Part shown: positions 1 to 6,246 of the stretch, in pieces
Layout of the letters: every line of letters begins with the position of its first letter
Numbering within the stretch: position 1 is the first letter of the stretch
DNA from: DATDRQ01 sp035291645
Lineage (GTDB): Bacteria > Chloroflexota > Anaerolineae > Anaerolineales > UBA4823
DNA: 15,858 nt
Assembly: GCA_035291645.1 (NCBI GenBank)
Contig: DATDRQ010000054.1
Coordinates: 1 to 15,858 of the forward strand
Direction of reading: 5' to 3'
Program-made: the position numbers and the translations under genes
Notes under the pieces: model-generated
Database searches by the model: none
Seen by the model: the letters and a program-made list of their open reading frames with translations, nothing else
Told to the model about the DNA's origin: nothing

Positions 1-114
1 GGCATCAGCCAGCCGGGCTTCTCGACGGCGGAGGAATTCTTTGGCGCAGGAGAGCCGCAAGGATCAAGGCAAGCAACCGCGCACGAATCTCACGGAACCA
101 TGGAAAAAGATTAA
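1..114 (+). CDS. C-terminal tail of an unidentified upstream gene (partial)
   Basis: Frame 1 is open from the window edge to a TAA at 112-114 and gives 37 residues, starting GISQPGF and ending TMEKD. The stop lies only 8 bases before the ATG of the E1-alpha gene, which suits the last gene of the same operon. The tail is polar and I see no recognisable domain, so I assign no function. It could be chance open frame, because 37 codons is short. The tight spacing and the lack of any promoter before the next gene favour a real gene end. The sequence before position 1 would settle it. Confidence 0.4.
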   Translation, partial: GISQPGFSTAEEFFGAGEPQGSRQATAHESHGTMEKD

Positions 115-122
115 TTATCTGG

Positions 123-1070
123 ATGCCGGTAAAACAACGAAGCAATATGTTCTCGCCCACTGATAACCTAACAATCTACCGCCGCCTGACCCAGATCCGG
201 CGCTTCGAGGAGACCGTCCTGGACGAGTTCCCACGTGGGCGATTTTACGGCACCACCCACACCTATCTCGGGCAGGAGGCCGACGCAGTGGGTGTGTTGG
301 ACCACCTGCAACCCCAGGACGTTGTGGTCAGCAACCACCGCTGCCACGGGCACTTCCTGGCGTACGGCGGGGACTTGCGCGCCTTATTCGCCGAATTGAT
401 GGGGAAAGCCACCGGTGTTTGCGGTGGGAGAGGCGGATCGCAACACCTGCACTGGAGGAACTTCTACTCGAACGGCATCCTGGGTGGGACTATCCCGTTG
501 GCGACCGGAATGGCGCTGGCGGAAAAAAAACAGCGAACCAATGCAATCGTGGTTGCGTTTCTAGGGGATGGTACCCTGGGCGAGGGAGTTGTGTACGAAT
601 CTCTGAACATGGCTGCCCTTTGGAACGCGCCCGTTCTCTACGTCCTGGAGAATAACGCCATCGCACAAACTACCCCCCTGGACCTTCACTTTCGAGGCGA
701 CATGGCCGATCGTTTCCAGGCTTTCGGGATCTCCACCCGGCGCCTGGAAACCAGCGATGTGCTGGAAGTCCGCGCAGCCGCAGGAGAATGTTTCCAGGGA
801 TTACGATCGACCGGCGCACCGCAGGCGCTCATCCTGGACACCTGCCGGTTTGGGCCTCACTCCAAGGGAGACGATACCCGCCCGCCAGAAATACTCGAAC
901 GCTCTCGCCAGGAGCGGGATCCGCTCCAAATTCATGGAGCGCGCCTTTCTATCGAAGAACTCAAGCGGGTGACTGCCGAAGTAGAGACCGAGATCAGGGA
1001 CGCCTTCCAACAAGCGCTTAACGATCCTTTTCCGGACGTTTCTACTATCCCAGGACCTCCAGGCAGATGA
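123..1070 (+). CDS. Thiamine-diphosphate-dependent 2-oxoacid dehydrogenase E1, alpha subunit
   Basis: Alpha subunit of a heterotetrameric E1 that decarboxylates a 2-oxo acid on thiamine diphosphate and passes the acyl unit to a lipoyl arm. The 315-residue protein shows the family landmarks in order: a HRCHGH segment near 72-77 (the usual YRDHG site), GGRGGSQH at 101-108, and the cofactor/Mg motif GDG at 148-150 completed by ENN at 176-178. The loop GPHSKGDD at 244-251 matches the conserved active-site loop. The length is slightly short for the family. The stop overlaps the start of the beta-subunit gene (ATGA), so the two are translationally coupled. The start is uncertain: ATG at 123 and ATG at 147 both lack a clear Shine-Dalgarno, and the second gives a start more like other E1 alphas. 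The substrate cannot be read from sequence; context with amino-sugar genes argues against ordinary pyruvate dehydrogenase. Confidence 0.9.
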   Translation: MPVKQRSNMFSPTDNLTIYRRLTQIRRFEETVLDEFPRGRFYGTTHTYLGQEADAVGVLDHLQPQDVVVSNHRCHGHFLAYGGDLRALFAELMGKATGVCGGRGGSQHLHWRNFYSNGILGGTIPLATGMALAEKKQRTNAIVVAFLGDGTLGEGVVYESLNMAALWNAPVLYVLENNAIAQTTPLDLHFRGDMADRFQAFGISTRRLETSDVLEVRAAAGECFQGLRSTGAPQALILDTCRFGPHSKGDDTRPPEILERSRQERDPLQIHGARLSIEELKRVTAEVETEIRDAFQQALNDPFPDVSTIPGPPGR

Positions 1071-2107
1071 CAACCGTTCTCGAATCCCTGCAGGCTGGAT
1101 TGGAGCATGCCTTGTCGTGCGATCCCGGGGTCATCGTCCTTGGAGAGGACATCCTGGATCCTTACGGCGGTGCCTTCAAGGTCACGCGCGGGCTATCCAC
1201 GAAGTACCCGGACAGAATCCTGACCACCCCGGTTTCAGAAGCCGGCATCGTCGGGGTGGCTACCGGGATGGCGCTGCGCGGGCTAAAACCCGTCGTGGAG
1301 ATCATGTTCGGCGACTTCCTGACGCTAGCTGCTGACCAGCTGATCAATCACGCCGCGAAGTTGCGGTGGGTATACGACGATCGGGTCCGGGCACCAATCG
1401 TCGTCCGTACCCCCATGGGAGGGCGGCGGGGTTACGGTCCTACCCACAGCCAGAGCCTGGAAAAACTCTTCCTCGGCGTCCCGGGCTTGCAGGTTTTAGC
1501 CCCTGCGGCATTCGGTGATCCGGGAGGATTGCTCGAAAAAGCTATCCTGGAAGACGACGATCCGGTCCTGTTCGTAGAGAACAAACTGCTCTACCTGCTC
1601 CCTATCTTTCAGCCCGGTAGTCAAAATGATCTCGATTTAGCAGAGTTAACTCCTGGAAACACCCTGTCCCGGGCTGCCCAGGGAGCTAAACACAGTGGAT
1701 ATCCGATCTACCATCTGGCGGTCCGGTCTGCACCCCCTCCGGATTTGACCATGGTCGCCTATGGGTATATGGCCGAACTCTGCCGTCAGGTACTCCTGCG
1801 TCTCGCCTACGAGGAGGAAATTTTTTCCGAGCTCTTCATCCCCACCCAGCTGGCGCCTTTTAAACTCGAGCCAGTTCTTGAGTCTGCCCGCCGGACTGGG
1901 AGCCTGCTCGTCGTCGAGGAGGGCAGTCTGACATTGGGATGGGGAGCCGAGGTGCTCGCCCGCGCCTCCGAAACCCTCGGCCCTTCATTACGATCCGCCC
2001 GGCGAGTAGCTGCCTTTGATCTGCCTATCCCGGCCGCCGTCACGCTCGAATCGGTTGTCCTGCCAGGCCCGGATGATATCTTTAACGCCGCCAAATCCAT
2101 CCTGTGA
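1067..2107 (+). CDS. Thiamine-diphosphate-dependent 2-oxoacid dehydrogenase E1, beta subunit
   Basis: Beta subunit (346 residues) that partners the alpha subunit just upstream. Visible landmarks are GED at 26-28 in the N-terminal cofactor-contacting segment, TPVSEAG at 54-60, EIMFGDF at 78-84, DQLINHAAK at 90-98, and THSQSLE at 126-132. These follow the usual order of transketolase-type pyrimidine-binding domains in E1 beta proteins. The C-terminal half (about 220-346) has the transketolase C domain with the VVEEG segment. The ATG at 1067 overlaps the alpha stop at 1068-1070. The gene's own TGA at 2105-2107 overlaps a GTG start for the next gene. Such chained overlaps suggest that alpha, beta and the lipoyl protein are made in fixed proportion. 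Plain acetoin or branched-chain dehydrogenase E1 beta are alternatives by sequence, but no canonical E2 or E3 gene lies nearby. Confidence 0.9.
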   Translation: MTTVLESLQAGLEHALSCDPGVIVLGEDILDPYGGAFKVTRGLSTKYPDRILTTPVSEAGIVGVATGMALRGLKPVVEIMFGDFLTLAADQLINHAAKLRWVYDDRVRAPIVVRTPMGGRRGYGPTHSQSLEKLFLGVPGLQVLAPAAFGDPGGLLEKAILEDDDPVLFVENKLLYLLPIFQPGSQNDLDLAELTPGNTLSRAAQGAKHSGYPIYHLAVRSAPPPDLTMVAYGYMAELCRQVLLRLAYEEEIFSELFIPTQLAPFKLEPVLESARRTGSLLVVEEGSLTLGWGAEVLARASETLGPSLRSARRVAAFDLPIPAAVTLESVVLPGPDDIFNAAKSIL

Positions 2108-3249
2108 ACAATAACCAGCGATCCATGCCCACACCATCGAACGCCGTCCCCGTCCTGATCCCATTGCTCAATCCAAACGAACCGGAAGCACGCCTGGTCT
2201 CCCTGTCTGTCCAGGAAGGAGAGCATGTTTCCACCGAAACACCGCTTTGCACCCTGGAGACGACGAAATCGACGGCGGCAGTCGTCGCAGAATCGGAAGG
2301 GTACGTGAAAGGATTGCGATTTGGCGAAGGCGATACGGTGAACGCAGGGGATATCTTATGTTACCTGGCGAGCACACCGGATTGGACACCTTCCGAGGAA
2401 CCCTCCCCTAAGGGGTCAGCTGCGCCCCACTCCCCAGGGATAGAACACCCCGTTGAAATCCCGACAGGGTTGCGAATTACACGTCCCGCCCTGGAACTGG
2501 CCCGGCAGGCCGGTCTGGACTTGAGACAGTTGCCGGCCGGGCCTTTATTCACCGAGCCTATGATCCAGGATTTTATCGGTAGCCTGGATGAGGTGCTCCT
2601 AGAAGACGAAATCGATCCAATGGCGTTGATTATCTTTGGCGGGGGCGGACACGGAAAAACTTTGATAGAACTGGTCCGCGCTTTGGGAACTTACCGGATC
2701 GCCGGGATCGTCGACGATGGTTTCCCAGCCGGAGAGAATATCCTGGGGATCACGCTCCTGGGCGGCGCCGAGACACTCCCCTCCCTGTATAAAAAAGGGA
2801 TCAGGCAGGCAGTCAATGCCATCGGCGGGATCAGCAATCCTGCCGTCCGGCGGCAGGTATTCAAGCAGCTGGCGCAGTCTGGCTTCACCTGCCCGGCAGT
2901 CGTTCACCCATCCGCCGTCGTCGAACCCAGCGCGGCACTTTCCCCGGGGGTCCAGGTGTTCTCACAGGCCTATATCGGCAGCCAGGCGCGCCTCGGTTTC
3001 GGGGTGATCGCCAACACCGGTGTGGTGGTCTCCCATGACTGTATCGTCGAAGATTACGCCAATCTCTCCCCTGGGGCGCTGCTCGCCGGGGGAGTCCGGG
3101 TCGGCCAGGCAGCCTTGATCGGGATGGGCGTTACCATCAACCTGGGAGTGACGGTGGGGGCAGGCGCCCGCATCGGCAACGGAGCGACGGTCAAGACCGA
3201 CGTCCCGCAGGGCGGGATCGTCCGGGCAGGTACCATCTGGCCTGAATGA
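2104..3249 (+). CDS. Lipoyl domain / E3-binding domain / NeuD-PglD-type acyltransferase fusion
   Basis: Three parts are visible in 381 residues. Residues 13-88 form a biotinyl/lipoyl carrier domain whose target lysine is K55 in LETTKST. A Pro/Ser-rich linker (90-122) follows, then at about 123-158 a peripheral-subunit (E3/E1) binding domain of the ITRPALELARQAGLDL type. Residues 173-381 are a NeuD/PglD sugar N-acyltransferase: a Rossmann-like start IIFGGGGHGK (176-185), then hexapeptide repeats of a left-handed beta helix. H311 in VSHDC matches the catalytic histidine of PglD. The usual E2 catalytic domain with its HxxxD motif is absent. I infer that E1 loads an acyl group on K55 and that the beta-helix domain places it, directly or through CoA, on an amino sugar made by the aminotransferase next door. 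The start may be GTG 2104 (overlapping the E1-beta stop) or ATG 2125; neither has a strong Shine-Dalgarno. Confidence 0.85.
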   Translation: MNNNQRSMPTPSNAVPVLIPLLNPNEPEARLVSLSVQEGEHVSTETPLCTLETTKSTAAVVAESEGYVKGLRFGEGDTVNAGDILCYLASTPDWTPSEEPSPKGSAAPHSPGIEHPVEIPTGLRITRPALELARQAGLDLRQLPAGPLFTEPMIQDFIGSLDEVLLEDEIDPMALIIFGGGGHGKTLIELVRALGTYRIAGIVDDGFPAGENILGITLLGGAETLPSLYKKGIRQAVNAIGGISNPAVRRQVFKQLAQSGFTCPAVVHPSAVVEPSAALSPGVQVFSQAYIGSQARLGFGVIANTGVVVSHDCIVEDYANLSPGALLAGGVRVGQAALIGMGVTINLGVTVGAGARIGNGATVKTDVPQGGIVRAGTIWPE

Positions 3250-3288
3250 GTTGCGCTGCCGGTCTATTTCCCCGGCCAAAAGAAGGAT

Positions 3289-3293
3289 AGGAG
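3289..3293 (+). promoter_or_regulatory. Shine-Dalgarno AGGAG that fixes a TTG start
   Basis: AGGAG lies 6 bases before TTG 3300-3302. It is the strongest ribosome binding site in the plus-strand operon. No ATG in this frame is as well placed, so the aminotransferase most likely starts at TTG. Confidence 0.75.
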
Positions 3294-3299
3294 AATAAC

Positions 3300-4487
3300 T
3301 TGACAGAAAACCTGCCCATCCCGATGTCTTCCCCGGACATTACTTCCGCTGAACAGGAAGTCATCGCCGCCGTACTGCGAACGCCCAACCTGAGCATGGG
3401 GCCATATATCCAGGCTTTCGAGACGGCCTTCAGAGAGTACACAGGCTGCAGGCATGCCATCGGGGTGAATTCCGGGACGGCTGGCCTGCACCTATGCATC
3501 CTGGCTGCAGGAGTAGGGACTGGTGACCTGGTGCTGACTACACCGTTCTCGTTCGTCGCCTCTTCAAACGTGATCCTGTTCGAGCGCGGCATCCCGGTTT
3601 TCGTCGACGTCGATCCATTGACCGGCAATATCGATCCCGATCTGATCGCCCAGGCTGCGCAGGATATAGATGAAGGAGGCGCTGCCGCCGAGAAATGGCT
3701 GCCCCGCCGGGGAGCGGATGCCACAGCCCGCTTAAAGGCGATCCTGCCGGTGGACGTCTTCGGGCAACCCGCCGACCTGGATCCCATCCGCCAGGTGGCA
3801 GTCCGGTACGGGCTCAAGGTGATCGAGGATTCCTGCGAAGCGTTGGGCGCCGAATATCGAGGTCGTAAGGCCGGTACGATCGGAGATTACGGCGTATACG
3901 CCTTCTATCCCAACAAGCAGATCACGACCGGAGAGGGAGGCGTCATCGTGACGGATGATGACCGTGCAGCGCAGCTGATGCGCGCCCTGCGTAACCAGGG
4001 GCGGGCGCCGGGCGATACCTGGCTCCAGCATACCTACCTCGGCTATAACTACCGCCTGGACGAGATGAGCGCCGCCCTCGGCACGATCCAGATGACCCGC
4101 CTGGATGAATTGCTTCATAGAAGAGAACAGGTGGCAGGCTGGTACAGCGATCGGCTGGCTGAAATCCCCGGTGTCGAAGCTCCCTTCACCGCTCCCTCGA
4201 CCAGCCGGGTGAGCTGGTTCGTCTACGTGGTGCGGTTTTCACCCGAGATCGATCGGGACGCGGTCGCGCAGCGGTTCTCTGGACAAGGCATCCCTGCCAG
4301 GCCCTATTTCCTGCCCATTCACTTACAGCCCTATATGGTGGAGAGATTTGGCTACCAACCTGGGGATTTCCCGGTGACCGAAGACCTGGGCCGGCGTGGC
4401 CTGGCTCTGCCTTTTTCCGGTGTCATGAGCGAGGAACAGGTGGACCGGGTCTGCCACGAGCTTCGAGAAATTCTTCTTTCGGGTTGA
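3300..4487 (+). CDS. DegT/DnrJ/EryC1-family PLP-dependent sugar aminotransferase
   Basis: Predicted to move an amino group from an amino acid (usually glutamate) to a keto sugar, normally a nucleotide-linked 4-keto or 3-keto hexose, in the cytoplasm. The 395 residues show the fold-type-I landmarks of the family: NSGTAGL at 57-63, IEDSCEALGA at 175-184 with D177 expected to bind the PLP ring nitrogen, and FYPNKQITTGEGG at 202-214 with K206 as the Schiff-base lysine. A charged insertion at about 120-143, before AILPVDVFGQ, is longer than in typical members. TTG 3300 is used as start because of the well-spaced AGGAG. The gene follows the acyltransferase fusion by 50 bp and is probably cotranscribed. 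PglE-PglD and related pairs set the precedent for an aminotransferase beside a NeuD-type acyltransferase. The exact sugar is unknown. Its stop is 12 bp from the convergent kinase gene. Confidence 0.92.
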   Translation: MTENLPIPMSSPDITSAEQEVIAAVLRTPNLSMGPYIQAFETAFREYTGCRHAIGVNSGTAGLHLCILAAGVGTGDLVLTTPFSFVASSNVILFERGIPVFVDVDPLTGNIDPDLIAQAAQDIDEGGAAAEKWLPRRGADATARLKAILPVDVFGQPADLDPIRQVAVRYGLKVIEDSCEALGAEYRGRKAGTIGDYGVYAFYPNKQITTGEGGVIVTDDDRAAQLMRALRNQGRAPGDTWLQHTYLGYNYRLDEMSAALGTIQMTRLDELLHRREQVAGWYSDRLAEIPGVEAPFTAPSTSRVSWFVYVVRFSPEIDRDAVAQRFSGQGIPARPYFLPIHLQPYMVERFGYQPGDFPVTEDLGRRGLALPFSGVMSEEQVDRVCHELREILLSG

Positions 4488-4499
4488 TATTTCATTATG

Positions 4500-5162
4500 C
4501 TAATTGCTCGTCAGGATGACATCCTCTTTACCTGACAGTTTGTCCTGGATGCGGTCGACGACGATATCCAGGTGGTGAGAGTTGTGAACGAAGTCCAGAG
4601 GCCGCTCCTTATCCAGCTCGCCGGTGTGGATGGTAAGCACCGGGCACAGGTCGAACGCCACCATCCAATCGTCGTAGAAGGACTCGAGCAAGGTCAGGTA
4701 TTCGGAGGTAATGCCGCTCTCGATCGGGCGGCCGCGTAGCCGGATGCGCTCCACCAACACATGTACGGGAGCTTTGAGAAAAATCAACAGGTTGGGCGGG
4801 GGCAATGTGGCGACCAACAGGTTGAAGACCCGCTGGTACGAAAGATAATCCCGCTCGTCCAGGTTTCCCAGGTGATGTAGAGCCCGGGCGAAGATGTGGG
4901 CGTCCTCGTATATGCTCCGGTCGAGCACGACGGAGTGGGATGAGCGAGCCTGCTCGAGGTACTGCTCGGCGCGATGACCTAGGAAGAAGATCTGCAGGTG
5001 AAACGACCAGGCCCGCATATCTGCGTAAAAGTCGGGCAGGTATGGATTATCCGAAACCGATTCGAAGCCAGTCTGCCAGCCTAGCCTTTCGCCGAGCCTC
5101 TCTGTCAAGGAGGTCTTCCCGGCGCCGATGTTGCCGGCGACGACGATCAGCTTTTTTGTCAT
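4500..5162 (-). CDS. Deoxynucleoside kinase (dNK family), canonical copy
   Basis: Phosphorylates deoxyribonucleosides at the 5' hydroxyl with ATP for dNTP salvage. The 220 residues carry a P-loop GNIGAGKT at 10-17, the substrate-end glutamate in FES at 33-35, the catalytic DRS motif in DRSIYED at 81-87, and an arginine-rich lid R139-R145 followed by SEYLTLLESFYDDW, all typical of dAK/dGK-type kinases. A longer reading frame exists, but ATG 5162 is chosen because GGAGG lies 7 bases upstream and the protein then begins MTKKLIVVAGN, as the family does. A sigma-70-like promoter sits just upstream, inside the remnant of another gene. Specificity for dA, dG, dC or dT cannot be decided. A second, divergent kinase gene lies about 360 bp upstream on the same strand. 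Confidence 0.92.
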   Translation of the reverse strand: MTKKLIVVAGNIGAGKTSLTERLGERLGWQTGFESVSDNPYLPDFYADMRAWSFHLQIFFLGHRAEQYLEQARSSHSVVLDRSIYEDAHIFARALHHLGNLDERDYLSYQRVFNLLVATLPPPNLLIFLKAPVHVLVERIRLRGRPIESGITSEYLTLLESFYDDWMVAFDLCPVLTIHTGELDKERPLDFVHNSHHLDIVVDRIQDKLSGKEDVILTSN

Positions 5163-5215
5163 CCGAGTGCCTCCAGGCATTATTTTCTGAATTGGTCTCT
5201 GCAGAGGATGGGCGG

Positions 5216-5244
5216 ATTGTAACACAGGTAAAGGCCGCCCCCAA
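5216..5244 (-). promoter_or_regulatory. Sigma-70-like promoter for the downstream kinase gene
   Basis: On the minus strand TTGGGG (5239-5244) is followed by 17 bases and then TACAAT (5216-5221). The -10 is good and the -35 moderate. Transcription would begin near 5208-5210 and leave a leader of about 45 bases with the GGAGG ribosome binding site. The promoter starts where recognisable homology in the PPOX remnant ends. Confidence 0.55.
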
Positions 5245-5436
5245 TCCCTTGACTTTGCGAGTGCTGCGGTAGGAACTCACCCACACGCTCTCGTAATCCC
5301 AATAGAACCAGACCGGGACGACATGCGGCTGGAGAGTCTTGATCGAGACCATTGCCAGTTGCGCCAGCACCGGCTGCGCGAGCAGTGGTTTGACTTTCGG
5401 GTGCATGGCGGTTTCATCCCTGGATTTGTCTGTCAT
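5242..5436 (-). pseudogene. Truncated PPOX-class (pyridoxamine 5'-phosphate oxidase-like) flavin protein remnant
   Basis: The first 65 codons from ATG 5436 (or from ATG 5406, MHPKVKPLL) look like the N-terminus of the PPOX-class split-barrel flavoproteins, which bind FMN or F420. Key landmarks are LAQLAMVS (25-32), the hallmark QPHVVPVWF (36-44) and SSYRSTRKVKGL (54-65). Whole family members usually run well over 100 residues of conserved barrel. Here the similarity stops at KVKGL. The frame stays open to 5047 but runs into unlike sequence, the kinase promoter and then the kinase gene in another frame, giving low-complexity Arg-rich nonsense. I call it a 3'-truncated relic. The N-terminal fragment lacks most of the flavin-binding barrel, so it is unlikely to work. 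No good ribosome site or promoter was seen. A short functional protein cannot be excluded. Confidence 0.65.
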
Positions 5437-5521
5437 CCAACCATCCCTTCTCGTGATCGAGCTGAGCCGGTCGACCGGTCGCAGACTCTAATGTCTCTTT
5501 CGATCCCGGCCTTCCTACATA

Positions 5522-6133
5522 CTAGCCAACTCCCAGGATGCTTTTTAACTTTGGAAGGATTTTGGCGATCTGCACACCGTAACCCGGATCCTCCCGGCTG
5601 GCGTCGATCGAGACAACCGGGATATCCTGAACCTTCCCGATCCAATCATCTATCAAGATCTCTAACTGCCCCAGGTCTTCTAACCTGGCGATCTCCAGGC
5701 TGCGGTTCCTGTGGGCATACCGGGCCGCCACCACCTCCAGTGGCGCCGTCAGGCGAAGGATAAGGTCAGGAGGCGGCAGGACTGCACGAAAAAAAGAATA
5801 GACCCGCTCACAGAGCTGATATTCCGCCATAGTCAGATACCCTCGGAGATGGAAATAGCGCGTGAAGACGAAGAAATCCAGCTCCAGGCCCCCGTCCAGG
5901 ACCCCTGGAACTTCCGCCCTCCGGATGAATAGTTCCTGCCCGGCGCGGAACAGCAGGTAATCGACCTGGTTGTGCAGACCGTATCTTGAATGGTTACCCG
6001 AGAAAGCCAGCTGGAAGGGTCTTTCCTGGTGCTGCTCCATCCCGGTAACGAAAGGGTACGCCCGGCAGAGCTGCCGGGTGAAGGTGGTCTTTCCTAATCC
6101 CGAATTCCCGACGACCACAATCAACTTGCCCAT
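5522..6133 (-). CDS. Divergent deoxynucleoside kinase-family protein
   Basis: A 203-residue P-loop kinase related to the canonical kinase gene downstream. It shows GNSGLGKT at 9-16, a glutamate in GMEQHQERP (31-39) where the paralogue has its catalytic FES, an APLEVV segment at 130-135 and a lid-like RNRSLEIARLEDL at 142-154 followed by IDDWI. In the family the strand after the P-loop half ends in DRS; here the aligned stretch reads VLDGGLELD (78-86), so the conserved arginine is replaced by glycine. This may mark a distinct subfamily with altered substrate choice, a partner subunit as in heterodimeric dAK/dGK pairs, or a weak enzyme. ATG 6133 has no Shine-Dalgarno but is 6 bases from a TAGAAT, which suggests a possible leaderless message. 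It lies 113 bp after nrdJ on the same strand. Confidence 0.82.
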   Translation of the reverse strand: MGKLIVVVGNSGLGKTTFTRQLCRAYPFVTGMEQHQERPFQLAFSGNHSRYGLHNQVDYLLFRAGQELFIRRAEVPGVLDGGLELDFFVFTRYFHLRGYLTMAEYQLCERVYSFFRAVLPPPDLILRLTAPLEVVAARYAHRNRSLEIARLEDLGQLEILIDDWIGKVQDIPVVSIDASREDPGYGVQIAKILPKLKSILGVG

Positions 6134-6139
6134 ACTGAT

Positions 6140-6145
6140 ATTCTA
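6140..6145 (-). promoter_or_regulatory. Possible -10 element for a leaderless kinase transcript
   Basis: TAGAAT on the minus strand ends 6 bases before ATG 6133, so a transcript from it would begin at or next to the start codon. No Shine-Dalgarno is present, which fits leaderless translation. No convincing -35 is found at 16-18 bases, so confidence is low. Confidence 0.3.
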
Positions 6146-6191
6146 AAGGGGAATGGCCAGATAGATACACCCAAAAATTCATATTAATGAG

Positions 6192-6219
6192 TACGAGAGA
6201 TGGTTACCCATCTCTCGTA
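6192..6219 (-). terminator. Perfect 12-bp hairpin after nrdJ, probable terminator
   Basis: TACGAGAGATGG (6192-6203) and CCATCTCTCGTA (6208-6219) form a perfect 12-bp stem with a 4-base loop, 27 bp past the nrdJ stop and before the kinase gene. On the minus strand it is followed by CTCATTAATATG, which is A/T-rich but lacks a clean T run. It could terminate or attenuate nrdJ transcription, or protect the 3' end of the mRNA. Confidence 0.5.
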
Positions 6220-6246
6220 ATTTCCCCACTGGCCTCTCAACCTACT

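Noticed and set aside
1067..3249. Reading the E1 genes and the lipoyl protein as ordinary pyruvate dehydrogenase
   Set aside because: The third gene lacks the E2 catalytic domain, no E3 gene is present, and the following gene is a sugar aminotransferase.
5047..5241. Downstream half of the 129-codon frame that starts in the PPOX relic
   Set aside because: It overlaps the kinase gene and its promoter in another frame and turns into an Arg/Asp-rich stretch unlike PPOX proteins.
5467..5478. Palindrome CCGGTCGACCGG
   Set aside because: It is self-complementary but short, with no loop, no T run and no repeat elsewhere in the window. It could be a chance GC-rich palindrome.
6151..6172. NrdR-box-like stretch before the divergent kinase
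   Set aside because: Only part of the core resembles the nrdR boxes and it is not palindromic.
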